This document shows positions 20,990 to 35,300 of a stretch of 64,000 bases of DNA, piece after piece. The stretch is from positions 50,033,442 through 50,097,441 of the forward strand of contig NC_083602.1 of assembly GCF_029168945.1 (NCBI RefSeq), in the 5' to 3' direction. Source of the DNA: Cannabis sativa. Its lineage: Eukaryota > Streptophyta > Magnoliopsida > Rosales > Cannabaceae. A program made the translations under genes and the position numbers. The notes under the pieces were generated by a model. It did not search any database and was not told the origin of the DNA. It saw only the letters and a program-made list of their open reading frames with translations. How positions within the stretch are numbered: position 1 is the first letter of the stretch; each line of letters starts with the position of its first letter.

Positions 20990-22902
20990 TGTTGGAAATT
21001 ATTTTACCAGGATCTAGATTTACTAACAAGTATGTTGGATTAACAACCTAATATGAATTCTAACACAATGAAAATAAACACATATAAAGTTAGAAAACCT
21101 TACAGTGGGTGCAGCGGAATATTATGACTCCTTCCGTTCAGATCTCTAGCCCTTGATTCCTTTTTGTAGCAGAGCATCACCAAGATCTGAACCTGGATCT
21201 TCTTTTCTCCTTCTTTGATGCAGAAATTCCATAGTCTTCCATACTATGATTGAGATACCACTTGATGTGTGTGGGCACTACTCATCTCACAAGGATTTCG
21301 AAATTTCTCTCTATTTTTCTCTCTTAATTTCGTGGCTTATCATGCATAGAAGAGAAGAGAACAATGTTGCTTTATATAGGGAAAAGGGAGAGCACAACTT
21401 TCCAAATAAACAGTTTCCTCTTTTACTGTGTAATTGATTAACTGCCTTATTTAGTGTGATCCACCACTTTCCTATTATAGCTAGGCTTTGATTAGCAATT
21501 ACATGGCAATTAAAAATGAAAATAATAATTGGGAAACACAAAGGGAGTGCTCGGCCATAGAGGGAATATGGGCCTCACTTGGATTTTGCAGTTTCCTCAA
21601 TTTTATTTCAATTTCTCCAAAAATGCCATTTTTCCAATTCTAATCATTTAAATGCCAAAACTAATTATTTAATAACTAAAATAGATTATTAAATAATATT
21701 GTCATTTAAAATAATTATTAATTAGACATACAAAGTCTCTTAATTAATAATTAAACCTAGAAACCCTTTTATTTACGATTTCATTCTTAAACTGTGAGAA
21801 TTCATAAAGTAGACATAGTCTAACTTTTAGAATTATAATTGATTAATTAAAATCAATTAAGTGAGTCTTACAAGCAGTATGGTCTCAACTAGTATGGGGA
21901 CCATGGGTCTATATAACCGAGCTTCCAATAAGTCGAACTGAATTTACCAAGTAAATTCCCTAACTTATTAATTCCTCATTGAATCCACACTTAGAACTTG
22001 GAATTGCACTCTCAGTCATATAGAAACGCTCTATATGTTCCACGATATAGACACGTCATTAGTTATCCATTGTTATAACCCTAATGTGATCAATGATCCT
22101 CTATATAGATGATTTACACTGTACAAGGATTAAATTACCGTAACACCCTACAATGTATTTTATCCTTAAAACACTTAACCCTGTATAAATGATATTTCAC
22201 CTAAGTGAAATGAGATCTCCACCATTTATCTTCGTTTGGTTAAGCTCGAAGGAAATCATCCTTTACTTCTATTTGCCAAATAGAAGCTATAGATTCCATA
22301 TTTATGTTAGCGCTCCCACTCAATTGCATTACCGTGTTCCCAAAATGTACGTATCACCCTGATACAAAACTAGGCTTAACTAACAAATCAAAGAACATGA
22401 ATAATACTCTTGAAATTGAGCCTAACCATCTCAGGATTTCGATCATGTGATCTAGGATCAACTTATGATATTGAATTGAATAGATGTTTACGGTAAGTTT
22501 CAAAATCTAATTCAAAGTTCAATATCGGTCCATTCCAATGTATACTCCATACATCCGATACTGGTAAACTTTGCCAATGTCCTGGAAAGGACATAACACT
22601 TTTCCAAGGTGTAAGAATACCTATCGCTGATTATACCATGTCAGTCTAAATCCAGTGTTCTGACAAATCAGGGAATCAACTTTTGAACATATAATAAAGA
22701 TTATATTCCACTGTGCTGACAACACTGTAATCTTTAACCAACTCATATGTTCTGGACTTAAAAAGAATTCATACATTATATACACATATAATCATGAAAT
22801 AAATCATGTGAACCATGAAACATAAAATGTTATTTCTGATCTTTATTAATAAGTAAATCTGATTATATGAAATGAGTTTTATTTAGGGCATAAAACCCAA
22901 CA
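20990..22902 (-). repeat. Copia B 3' LTR
   Basis: 1913 bp; reads TGTTGGAAAT to ACCCAACA on the plus strand, the reverse of the A, C and D orientation. Differences from its partner at 29108-31016 are few (for example, the CAGTGGGTGC/CAAAGGTGC site near 21105). The frames at 21246-21437 and 21311-21541 recur in the partner LTR and have no domain. Confidence 0.95.
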
Positions 22903-22904
22903 AA

Positions 22905-22913
22905 CTCCCACTT
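22905..22913 (-). promoter_or_regulatory. Polypurine tract of copia B
   Basis: On the minus strand AAGTGGGAG precedes the 3' LTR by three bases. The same tract stands before the C 3' LTR at 50929-50937. AAGTGGGAG followed closely by TGTTG is a common plant copia arrangement, and supports calling this family Ty1/copia. Confidence 0.8.
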
Positions 22914-25900
22914 GCACTAATATAAAACAAAAAGTGCATTTCAAATAATCATTAACACCTTGATATACCAATCAAGTGTAATAGTAGTAAACTCCTCGTA
23001 ATGGGATCTGACAGGTTGAATTAAACACAACCTCTTCTCAACCATTACTCTTCCTTAATCACAAAATCCTTGATAATGTGAAATTCCTCTATATATGTCT
23101 ACTCTTTTGGGATACTGGATTCTACACTTTTGGGCAACTACTCTTTTGTTATACAGGAAGTAACCCTAGTAGTTAAGGCAAGTGTGAACACTGCCACAAA
23201 TGTATAGAACTTTCTTTAGACTGAAAAAGTATCTTTCCTGCAACTTTTAACATTCAGTCTCTTTCTGGTAGACCAAGAGATTTCAGATAGGTTTTTACAC
23301 TTCTCCAAAATCACTACTCCACCCCCAAAGTAATCACCATCTCATCAGCAGACTTTCTAGCACAAAGGCAAGTCTTGAAATCTGATGTGGTGTAGTCTAA
23401 GAGTTTCAAAACCACCCTTATTGACTAACATATAGTTCCTCTTCTTAATCTTAAAATGTACTTGATTGTCTTCCAATGTTCCTCTCCTGGATTAATCTGA
23501 TACTTACTCATCACTCCCACTCAACAGCAGGTGTCTGGTCTAAGGCATACTAAAGCATATCTGAGACCTCTCACTGTTGATTCAAGAAATTCTTTCATGG
23601 CTTTATCTTTTCTGGAATAGTTGAGACTTTTCCTTAGATAAATAAAATCTATATCTAAGAAGTTGTGAAGCTTCTATAGATTGCCATTGGAAAGAAAATG
23701 CTTCAGCATCTTACTAAAGTAAGTTGCTTGCAATAGAGTAAGTAATTACCAGGTATACCACAAGCCATAGGTTTAGATAAACTCAAACCTATAATACTAT
23801 GAACAGGAATTTTTGTTAAGTCCATTGAATAGACTTATGAACGAAAATTTCCTTTCATGTCCTTGTAATAGAAAACTTTAGGTTACTTCATGTGAATGGA
23901 TCAAACCATAGTTCTATTGGCTTTCTTCTTAGTTTCTTATCTTGACAATCCATTACTTGTTTAAACTCACAATGGATTTTAATCACTAGTATCTTCCAAG
24001 TCATAAGAAGGTGAAGTTCCTAGAAACTCTCCCACTACAACAAGGTACCGTGAACTATGTCTAAGAAAACTAAATGGTATAGACCTCTTCAGTTGTGTTA
24101 AGACAACAGAGGCAGTGGGATCATCTTGTAAAATAAGATGATAGAACACTTATGGAATCAAGAAAAAAATATCTCCTTTATTTCCTACTTTATTTTCAGA
24201 CTTAGTCATTTTCTTAGAAAAGGTGGTATTTGTTTAAACAAACACTTTCTTATCTAATGACTATGGGATGCTCCACCCCTAATCACTTAGAATGGCTAAC
24301 AAACATGCAAACCAGGGTTAGCAGTTCTAGCTTTTCTTAAGATTTCGATTAGGTCATCCATGATTCTAGTAATGATTTACATTAAGTATACAACCATTGC
24401 ATCATTCTGAAATTTTATTTCCATAGAAGGATTTAGGCAACGACTAGTAACTAATCATCAATATGCAACTCGAATTTCTGGGGAGGTAAGTTTGGATATA
24501 ATTCAAAATCAAAAAATTGATCTTTGAACTGCATATCTACTAACTTTTTCTCCACCCCTATCAGTTCGCAAGATCTTTAACCACTTACCTTTGCTATTGC
24601 TAGAAATTCATGAAATTTTTCAAACATTTCAAATTTCTTTTGCATAAGGTAAAATCTAGAGTGATCGTTTTAAGAATACAACGAAAACTCATATCCACCC
24701 CTGAATGTACATCCATCTGCAAATGAACTTACTTTCAGTGGATATAGGCATATTAACTCTTTGCAGAGAATGATCTTGTCAAAACCACTATGAACAAGAT
24801 ACAAATGCCATAGATTTATAAAATGTGGTTGTATTTATTGATGACTTAAGTTAGTTACATCAAAAAGTTCTTAGAATAGTGCAAGTGGATTCTGGTCACA
24901 GAATACTAAACTCATACAGTTTAAATCCATTGAAAGAAAATGGTTATGAAACACTTGTGAAAGTGTAACTGTATAATTAGTAATTCTTTCTTGGACCACC
25001 ACTACTAATCTAACTCTATGATTTGCCTATACAAGTAGGAGATATCTAAGATTGAGGATTTATATCATTTTGGGATAGAATTCTGGGAATATAATCATAT
25101 GAATCATCTAATTTCTTAAGAGAAAATAAGACTTTATATGATTTATAGACCATTCATCCAATGATATGTCATTAAGCTAATTCGAAATGAATAAGCTAAG
25201 AGGAATTAGGATAATTTCGTTTTAAATAAGAATCCAACGATGCTCCGATTAGCGAGAGTCAAAGTAATCTTATTTATACAATCTTCTTGTTTCATATTGT
25301 AAAATACTAGTCTAGGGTGTCATCAATTGATGAACAGCTAGATGTTGCATTTACAATATTTATCTTTCGAGATCTAACACTATTATGTTAGTCTAACGGT
25401 GAAAATCCATTAGGGATTTATCTCATTAGACAAACAAATCAAATTAGACCAACAATGAAGATTCGAAATTAAACTACAATTTAATAACAGAAAATAACAT
25501 GGTTCAATACAAATTCATACACAATTCAGAAATTATGAAGCACATAGCAAGTAGGAATGACAAGTGAAAATACTAAAACATACAATCCTAAATAATTTCC
25601 AAGGTTTTCAACAAAATGATATCAGTGTCCCGCTTAGGCGAGAGTCAAAGCTACCATCCATTGAATAGAGTTGTCAGCTCATCTAAAATGATCAACATTC
25701 TAGCAACCTTTTATTCGATCAAGATTGGAATCCGTGTTGTCCCGTTTAGGCGAGAGTCAAGGCTATTCTATCTTATGAGCTTCCACCATTGTTTCATATT
25801 CTTGCAAGTCTTATACAGTTGCCACCATTAGGGTGAGCATAAACTATATAAAAAAACTTACAAGATTACTTATCTTTCGAGATTAAACGGTGCTAACTTG

Positions 25901-28599
25901 CTAATGAACGTTCCTCCATTAGGGAGGATTACTCACTAAAACAATAGCTATGTAAAACCAACAATGGAGATTGAATATCCTTATAACAAAAAGCTCATTA
26001 TTTAATGAAGGGTTGTATTTTCTTCTAATATTTATTTTAATCCATTTATTTTAAATATATATTTATTTAATTAAAATTTCCAATTTAGAATGAAAAATTC
26101 CAAATATAAATTTTAATTTAATATTTATAAATTATACTTAGATGGATATGAAAATAACGTGAATTATTTCCATCTTAGTAATAATTTCCATAAATATTTA
26201 GAAAATTATTCAATTTAAGTTGTTTCAAAATTAATTTGAATAAATTTACAACTCAAATTTAATTTTCTATAAATATATATTGCATTTTCGAAAATGCTTT
26301 AAAATAAAATAAAATAAATCCTGGAAAATTACTCTAATTTTATGTTGGCCCAAAATTAATAAAAATTAATTTTTAACAAAAAATATAATTTCCCTATTTA
26401 ATTAAATATCTAAGAAAAATTTCAAATATTTAAGTATCATGATTAAAAAATCAACTTAAATATTAATTTTCTATTTAATTAAATACACTAGAAAAATACT
26501 TCAAGCAAAACAGATAATATCTATCTAGACTTTCATAGACTAATTAATCCAATTTCTAATTATAATATATTTTAGTTCATTTATTTTAATTAACCATTAA
26601 ATGAAAAAGTCATTGATTTAAGTTGGTCCAAAATTAAATAAATAATTTTCAACTTTAATCTATTTTTCAAATAAAATTCAAAATTTCTACATCAAGGTGA
26701 TGCAATTTCGAAATTTTGGGAAATGATTAATAAAATAAAATAAAATATATTTTGAAAATTATTCAAACTTAAGTTATTCTGAAATAAAATTCCAAACTTA
26801 AAATAATTTTCAACTTTAATTAAATAACATGAAAATAACAATATTAAAGTATCATGATTAAAATCAACTTAGATATTGAAATTTTCAATTTAATTAAATG
26901 TATTAAATTCAAGAAATAAATAATTAAGTAAAGAGGAAACTTAATTATTAATTCTAGTTTAATACTAAGAAAATATTCTAAACTTAGATTGTACCAAAAT
27001 TAATTATGAGACAATTAATTTCACAATCAATGATATTTTCCTATTTAATATTAGAAATAATAACTAGTACTAGAAATAACTATCTAGAATATATCATTGA
27101 CTAAGTGTTTTTCTAAAATTAACTATTACAATGAAAAATAAATTTCATATATTTTAAAAGTTAATTATGTTGCTAATTCAATTTTAATTAGGTTAGACTA
27201 ATATAATTAACCTAATACAATTATTTAAATAAGGCAAATGGGCTTTCACAATTTGGGTAGTTCATGTGAGGGGGAGCTGGGTTCAGTATGTCGTACCCAC
27301 TTCTATGGCCCCCAACTCTCACACAAGGCCCAAAAGAGAGGAATTTAACCTTAAAATAAACAATTGTTATTCATTGAATAAGCCAAAATCTAATTGGACC
27401 TAAATAAATTTTCTTATGTCAAAATTTATTTTAGCAACCTAGTCCATTTACTTAGTAAAAACTTAAATGGGCTCCCTATATGTATCTAAGCCCAAAAGCA
27501 AACATATAGGCTCACACAGGTCAAATGATTTGGATGGACCCTATCATGTTACTAGGTTTACACAGATGAAAGAAGTACAAAATTTACCTGTTACAAATTA
27601 TTTATAAGATCTATCGTCAATTGGACTATGATTAAAATCAGATCATTGGATCATTATCTGTCAACAAGTTAATCATAGCAATTTAGATCAGATAAATAAT
27701 AGATTTGTTAAAAAGTTTTGAATAAACAATATAAATAAACAAACATTGTCCATGTAACAGATGTGAATCAAGATATTAATATAATTAAATTATTATTCTT
27801 AAACTAACCAAATAAAGGAAACTAATTTTAAAATATCTAGGTTTATTTGAATCAAATAAAATTAAATATCTAATAAGATCAATGATTTAAAAGGAAAGAA
27901 TCTCCAGTATCACTTTCAGATCTTATAATTTAATAAAATAAACTAATTTTAAAATAGATTTGGTTAAATAATAATTACCATAATTATATGTCAAAATATC
28001 TCAAATTAAGCAATATTCAAATCTCTACAAAAATATCTATGTTATTTAAATATTTAAGATATGATTTATAAATTTCTAATAAGGAAAAAATGATATATAT
28101 AGAAAAAATATCATTTTTAAACTTATAATTTATAAATAATTAAATATTTAACAAAATAACAAATTTTTGAATTTGAAAACATTATGGTAAGTATATCTAT
28201 AAAAATATCTATGTTAATTTCAAATTTATTAATTATTTAATTTACCATATAAGATAATTTTAATATAATATTTTAAATAAAAAGACAAAGTTATCTTTTA
28301 ATTTAAAATATCTTAAATATCAAAATATCTAATCTTATAATTAAATAATAAATAAATATTAAAGAAGTTAACAAATTTTTAAATCTGACCATAGTAGGAA
28401 ATATTTAAAATTGGAAACATTCCAAAATAGAAATATTTAAAAATTGGAAAAAATTCCAAATTTGAAAATATTTAAAATTGGAAACATTTCAACTTAGAAA
28501 TATTTAAAATTGGAAAAATGAATTTTGGGAAACAATCCCATGAAAAAAAAAGGATTTTTGGGAAAAAACCCCAAAAATCGCAATTTTGGGAAACTGCTG

Positions 28600-28815
28600 C
28601 CGAGGAGGCTGCATGCAGCAGCCCAGGAGGTTGCATGCAGCAGCCCAGGAGGCTGCCAGCAGCCCCTTACGCGCGCGGAGGAGGGGGTGACGCCGAGGAA
28701 CTTCGGTGCCTGCAGCATGCCTGACCGAGAAAACTCGGTCAGCTGCAGGGTGCGCACGGGCGGAGGTGCAGGGTGCACACGGGCTGGATGCACAGCCCAC
28801 GCGTGCGATTGAGCA
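28600..28815 (-). repeat. GC-rich hairpin island of copia B
   Basis: A GC-rich block in the 5' leader, at the same place as in copy A but with different sequence. It includes GCATGCAGCAGCCCAGGAGG in tandem (28610-28660) and a perfect hairpin with 9-bp arms and a 4-base loop (28721-28729 and 28734-28742; CTGACCGAG/CTCGGTCAG). The frames over 28494-28930 on both strands reflect this composition and are not genes. Confidence 0.6.
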
Positions 28816-29092
28816 CCCATGCATACTCGAAATTCGATTTTTCCAAAAAATCATAACTTTTTCGTTTTTCATCGAAATTGAGTTCCGTAAAAACGAAAAT
28901 TGCTCAATTTTTCACAAGGAATCTAAATAAAATATTTTCAAAAATTGAAAAAATATTTTTCATGGAAAACGAAACTGTACAACATCAACATTCATCAAAC
29001 AACACATAAACCAACATGAAACCAACCAAATCAACACAGAAACATGCAATCATCGTTTTAATTCATATTACATGAAAGTAAATCATTACCAT

Positions 29093-29105
29093 GGCTCTGG
29101 TGCCA
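29093..29105 (-). promoter_or_regulatory. Primer binding site of copia B
   Basis: On the minus strand TGGCACCAGAGCC follows the 5' LTR after two bases. It matches the initiator tRNA-Met complement except in the TAT positions. D has TGGCCTCAGAGCC at the same place. Confidence 0.75.
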
Positions 29106-29107
29106 GT

Positions 29108-31016
29108 TGTTGGAAATTATTTTACCAGGATCTAGATTTACTAACAAGTATGTTGGATTAACAACCTAATATGAATTCTAAAACAATGAAAATAAACACA
29201 TATAAAGTTAGAAAACCTTACAAAGGTGCAGCGGAATATTATGACTCCTTCCGTTCAGATCTCTAGCCCTTGATTCCTTTCTGTAGTAGAGCATCACCAA
29301 GATCTGAACCTGGATCTTCTTTTCTCCTTCTTTGATGCAGAAATTCCATAGTCTTCCATACTATGATTGAGATACCACTTGATGTGTGTGGGCACTACTC
29401 ATCTCACAAGGATTTCAAAATTTCTCTCTATTTTTCTCTCTTAATTTCGTGGCTTATCATGCATAGAAGAGAAGAGAACAAGGTTGCTTTATATAGGGAA
29501 AAGGGAGAGCACAACTTTCCAAATAAACAGTTTCCTCTTTTACTGTGTAATTGATTAACTGCCTTATTTAGTGTGATCCACCACTTTCCTACTATAGCTA
29601 GGCTTTGATTAGCAATTACATGGCAATTAAAAATGAAAATAATAATTGGGAAACACAAAGGGAGTGCTCGGCCATAGAGGGAATATGGGCCTCACTTGGA
29701 TTTTGCAGTTTCCTCAATTTTATTTCAATTTCTCCAAAAATGCCATTTTTCTAATTCTAATCATTTAAATGCCAAAACTAATTATTTAATAACTAAAATA
29801 GATTATTAAATAATAGTGTCATTTAAAATAATTATTAATTAGACATACAAAGTCTCTTAATTAATAATTAAACCTAGAAACCCTTTTATTTACGATTTCA
29901 TCCTTAAACTGTGAGAATTCATAAAGTAGACATAGTCTAACTTTTAGAATTATAATTGATTAATTAAAATCAATTAAGTGAGTCTTACAAGCAGTATGGT
30001 CTCAACTAGTATGGGGACCATGGGTCTATATAACCGAGCTTCCAATAAGTCGAACCGAATTTACCAAGTAAATTCCCTAACTTATTAATTCCTCATTGAA
30101 TCCACACTTAGAACTTGGAATTGCACTCTCAGTCATATAGAAACGCTCTATATGTTCCACGATATAGACACGTCATTAGTTATCCATTGTTATAACCCTA
30201 ATGTGATCAATGATCCTTTATATAGATGATTTACACTGTACAAGGATTAAATTACCGTAACACCCTACAATGTATTTTATCCTTAAAACACTTAACCCTG
30301 TATAAATGATATTTCACCTAAGTGAAATGAGATCTCCACCATTTATCTTCGTTTGGTTAAGCTCGAAGGAAATAATCCTTTACTTCTATTTGCCAAATAG
30401 AAGCTATAGATTCCATATTTATGTTAGCGCTCCCACTCAATTGCATTACCGTGTTCCCAAAATGTACGTATCACCCTGATACAAAACTAGGCTTAACTAA
30501 CAAATCAAAGAACACGAATAATACTCTTGAAATTGAGCCTAACCATATCAGGATTTCGATCATGTGATCTAGGATCAACTTATGATATTGAATTGAATAG
30601 ATGTTTACGGTAAGTTTCAAAATCTAATTCAAAGTTCAATATCGGTCCATTCCAATGTATACTCCATACATCCGATACTGGTAAACTTTGCCAATGTCCT
30701 GGAAAGGACATAACACTTTTCCAAGGTGTAAGAATACCTATCGCTGATTATACCATGTCACTAAATCCGGTTGTTCGACAAATCGTGAATCAACTTTTGA
30801 ACATATAATAAAGATTATATTCCACTGTGCTGACAACACTGTAATCTTTAACCAACTCATATGTTCTGGACTTAAAAAGAATTCATACATTATATACACA
30901 TATAATCATGAAATAAATCATGTGAACCATGCAACATAAAATGTTATTTCTGATCTTTATTAATAAGTAAATCTGATTATAAGAAATGAGTTTTATTTAG
31001 GGCATAAAACCCAACA
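29108..31016 (-). repeat. Copia B 5' LTR
   Basis: 1909 bp, paired with 20990-22902 and near-identical to it. The small frames at 29363-29554 and 29428-29658 duplicate those in the partner LTR. Confidence 0.95.
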
Positions 31017-32349
31017 GGTAGTGCAATTGAGTTGGAGCGCTAGCATAAACATGGAATCTATAGCTTCTATCTGGCGAATAGTAAGCAAAGGATGATCTCC
31101 TTCGAGCTTGACCAAACGAACATAAATGGTGGAGTACTCATTTCACATAAGCTGAAATATCATTTATATGGGGTCAAGTGTTTTAAGGATAAAATACATT
31201 GTAGGGTGTAACGGTAATCTAATCCCTTTACAGTGTAGATCATTCATATAGAGGATCATTGATCACATTAGGATTATAACAATGGATAACTAATGATGCA
31301 TCTATATGGTGGAACATATAGAGCATTCTATATACTGAGAGTGCAATTCTAAGTTCTATGCGTGGATTCAACGAAGAATTAATAAGTTAGTGAATTTTAG
31401 TGCTAAATTCTTGATCTACTTATTGGAAGCTCGGTTATATAGACCCATGTTCCCCGCACTAGTTGAGATAATATTGCTTGTAAGACTCATATAATTGGTT
31501 TTGATTAATCAATTGTAATTCTCAAATTAGACTATGTCTATTTGTGAAATTTTCACTATGTAAGGGCGAAATAGTAAAGAAAGAATTTTAGGGGCATATT
31601 TGTTAATTATGATACTTTGTATGGTTCAATTAATAAATATGATAAATGACAATATTATTTAATAATTATTTATAGTTATTAAATAGTTAGAATTGACATT
31701 TCAATGGTTGAATTAGAAAATTGGCGTTTTTGAGAAAATCAGATGCAGAAAAGGTAAAACTGCAAAATTGCAAAAAGTGAGGGCCAAATCCACTAAGCAT
31801 GGCCGACAACTTTTGTAGGCAATTTAAACTGATATTTTCATTATTTTAATGCCAAATAATTCAAATCTAACCATAGTGGAATGCTATAAATAGATAGTGA
31901 AGGCTTCAGGAAAATTACACTTTTCTTCTGACACTTCTGATTCAGAAAAAACTGAGCCTTCTCTCTCCCTATCTGGCCGACCACTCCTTCTCCCTTTCTT
32001 CCCTCTTAAATTTCGAAATTCTTAGTGTCTGAGTAGTACCCATACATAGCAAGTGATACATCAACCATAGTAAGGAAGATCGTGAAGAAAGACTTTCAGC
32101 AAGAAGGAGTTTCAGCATCAAAGATTCAGAGAAAGAGATCCAGGTTCAGATATTGATAATGCTCTGCTACAGAAAGGAATCAAGGGCTAGATATCTGAAC
32201 GGAATGAGTCATATTACTCCGCTGCACCCAATGTAAGGTTTCCTAAACTTTATATGTCTTTATTTTATCGTTTTAGAAAGTTCATATTTAGGGTGTTAAA
32301 CAACATACTTGCGAGTAGATCTAAGATCCTGGTAAAATAAATTCCAACA
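31017..32349 (+). repeat. Copia C 5' LTR, right piece
   Basis: Continues the LTR interrupted by B: starts with the right GGTAG target copy, ends ATTCCAACA. Together with 20914-20989 it gives about 1.4 kb of the expected 1.9 kb. Confidence 0.93.
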
Positions 32350-35300
32350 ATTAGTATCAGAGCCATGGTAATTGATTTGCTTGCAAGAAATTTGGACTTT
32401 AAAACGATTGTTTGATGTTTTGGATGGTATCATTTTGTATTGAGTGTTTTTGATGATTGATTGATGTTTGTGAATTTTCATGAAAAATAATTGAATATCT
32501 GTTTCTGGAATTATTTTTATTGGATAGTATGGAAAAAATTAAGCAAGTTACTTTTTTACATAACTCAATTTCGATTTAATTTGAATTAGTTATGACTTTT
32601 TGAAGTTTCGAAAAAATCGGGGTTGAGCATCAAGAATTCCGCGCGCGGAAATCATGCGATTTCCCCTTGTGCCTAGATTTCACGCCCAAACACCTCATGC
32701 GCGCTCGCGGACGAGTATACACAGCATACCGTCCGTACAGCTTGCATTTTTTTCGTTTTTCTTCTATTTTTCATGCTTTTTCATAGAATTAACTTCCGAT
32801 TTTTTGTGTAGTTCTGTATTTATACTATTACTATTCCTAATTCAACTCTAATTATCATAATGAATTAATTTAATATTTTTTAAATTTAATTCATGATATT
32901 AGTATAATTTGAATTTAAAAATAGTTAGTATCTATCTTTTTTGCTTAATAATCTATCTTATTTTTAAATTTGATTATCTCTTATCTTATTTTTAAATTTA
33001 AGGTCAGATTTTAAATTTTTAAATTAATTTTTTTTTAAATAATTTGACCTTATTTAAATTTAAAATAAGATAACTATAATCATGTAATTTTAAATAGATG
33101 TAAGATATTTTACTAACTTTTAAATTTTGTTATTTTATTTATTTAAATTACATTTAAAATCTGAAAAAGATATTCATTTATCTTTTTTAATTTTTTATTA
33201 ATTTTTATTTATAAAATAACATTTAAATTTTAAAAGTAGTTAGCAAATTTTGAAAAGATATTTAGGTTGGTTGAAACCTAATTTTTTTAAAATTGTAGGT
33301 TTAATTTTAAATTTAAATTTTCGATTTCTTTTTTATTTTATTTTAATTTTTTGAAAATAAATATTTTATTTATTTAATTAATTATTTAATTTAAAATTAA
33401 ATAAATCCTACATCCAACTATCCAGCTAACCTTGTTGCAGGAGTATGTGTTTTAGCTTGTGTGTAAGTTTTCAAAACCTATTATTACTTGATTGCAAATA
33501 GCCATGGTTACTTTTTGCCAGATCTAATGATCTGATGGCTCCCTTGGTCAAGTAAATAATTTGTAACAGGTATATTTACAATCTTCTTTCATCTGTGTAT
33601 GACCTAGCAACATGATAGGACCCATCCAAAGTGTGCCTGTGTGAGCCTATGTGTTTAATTTTATTATAGATGCATATAGTTTGTTGTTGCTAAATAAAAT
33701 GTCATAGTTCTTGATAGATTTTATTTAGGCCCATTTAGTTTTTGGTCCTATTCAATTAATAACAGTTGTTCATTTTAAGGTTAAATTCCTCTCTTTTGGG
33801 CCTTGTGTGAGAGTTGGGAGCCATAGTAGTGGGTACGACATACTGAACCCAGCACCCCCTCACATGAACCACCCCAATTGTGAAGGCCCATTTGCCTGAT
33901 TTGAATAACTGTACTAGGTTAATTAAACTAGTTTAACCTAATAAAATTGATTAGCAACATAATTAATTTCATTTATTTTGAAATTAATTTCGGAAAATTA
34001 TAGTTTAAAGAATTTTATATTCTAAGCTAAACTATATGTATTTTCTTGTATTTAATTAAATATAGAATTATAACCATCTAGATTCTTTGTGGAGCTTAAT
34101 TTAAATTTTTTATTAAATATTCCTATTTAAGTTGATATTTAGTTATCTACAACTAACCAACTTAAATTTGAATATCTTTTGGATTTAAAATTTCAAAATT
34201 AAGTTGAGAAATTTTAGGCATTGGTTATTAAGATTCTTTAAATATTTTTTAAGTTAATATCTTTTCGAATATTAACTTAAAATGGAATATTTTAAATATT
34301 TTTAAAGTTAATATCTTTTCGAATATTAACTTAAAATGGAATTTTTTTAAAATTAAGTGGTTACAACTTAATTTTTGATATTTAATTAAATTTAAATTTG
34401 AAAATATTTAAGTTCTAGATTTTTTCTAATACAAATTAAATTAGATCTTTTTTCAAATTGTGTGGAAAAGATACTTAGTCAAATAAGATATTTTCTAGAT
34501 AGTTATTTCTAGACTACTTATTATTTCTAATATTAAATAGGAAAATATTATACATTGTGAAATTAATTATTTATATAATTAATTTTGGTACAATTTATTT
34601 TAAGTATATTTTTCCTAGTATTAAACTAGAGATTAATAATTAAGCCTTCTCTACACTTAATTATTTATTTCTTGAATTTAATACATTTAATTAATTTGAA
34701 AATTAAATATCTAAGTTGATTTTCATCATGATACTTAAATATTTCTTTTTCATGACACTTAATTAAATAGAAAATTATTTTTAGTTGAAATTTAATTTTT
34801 CAACTAAATTTAAATAATTTTCAAAATATATTTTTTCTTTATTTTATTAATCAAATTTCGAAATTGCATTTCTTAAATGATGGAATTTCGAATTTTATTT
34901 GAAAAATAAATTAATGCTGTAAATTATTTATTTTAATTTTGGACCAACTTAAATCAATGATTTTTTCATTAATTGATTAATTTAAAATAAATGAATTAAA
35001 ATATATTATTAGAAATTGAATTAATTAGTCAAAGAAAAATCTAGATAGGTGATATTTTTGCTTGAAGTATTTTTCTAGTGTATTTAATTAAATAGAAAAT
35101 TAATATTTAAGTTCATACTTAAATATTTGAAATTTTTCTTATATATATTTAATTAAATAGGAAAATTATATTTTTTTTGTTGTAAATTAATTTTATTAAT
35201 TAATTTTGGGCCAACATTAAATTAGAATAATTTTTTCAGGATTAATTTTTTATTTTAACATGCATTTTCGAAAATTGTATCCTTGAATACTTTAATTTTT

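Larger units (their letters stand above)
22903..29092 (-). pseudogene. Copia B interior, decayed gag-pol and AT-rich leader
   Basis: No long frame is present. Reading on the minus strand from the PBS: GC-rich island (28600-28810), about 2.5 kb of very AT-rich DNA, the three-motif block (about 25960-25230), degenerate integrase (around 24600-24520) and degenerate RT/RNase H (about 24100-23000). These are colinear with copy C. The segment 23590-23650 preserves the uninterrupted version of the site where CACTA entered copy C. Coding motifs are so eroded that none of the B proteins could work. Confidence 0.8.
20990..31016 (-). mobile_element. Complete copia element B inserted in a sister LTR
   Basis: Full-length element on the minus strand: LTRs 20990-22902 (its 3' LTR) and 29108-31016 (its 5' LTR), PBS and PPT in place, interior 22903-29107. 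It is flanked by a perfect 5-bp duplication GGTAG (20985-20989 and 31017-31021). The LTRs are nearly identical by eye over the stretches compared, so it is the youngest copia copy here. The interior is decayed or non-coding, so it must have moved with proteins supplied by other copies, unless it decayed after insertion; the fresh LTRs argue for the first. Confidence 0.95.

Noticed and set aside
21246..21541. Frames repeated at 29363-29658
   Set aside because: They repeat because both lie in the two LTRs of copia B; no domain and no start context.
28494..28930. Several overlapping frames on both strands
   Set aside because: They arise from the GC-rich island of copia B, where stop codons are rare; no domain, no counterpart in A or C.
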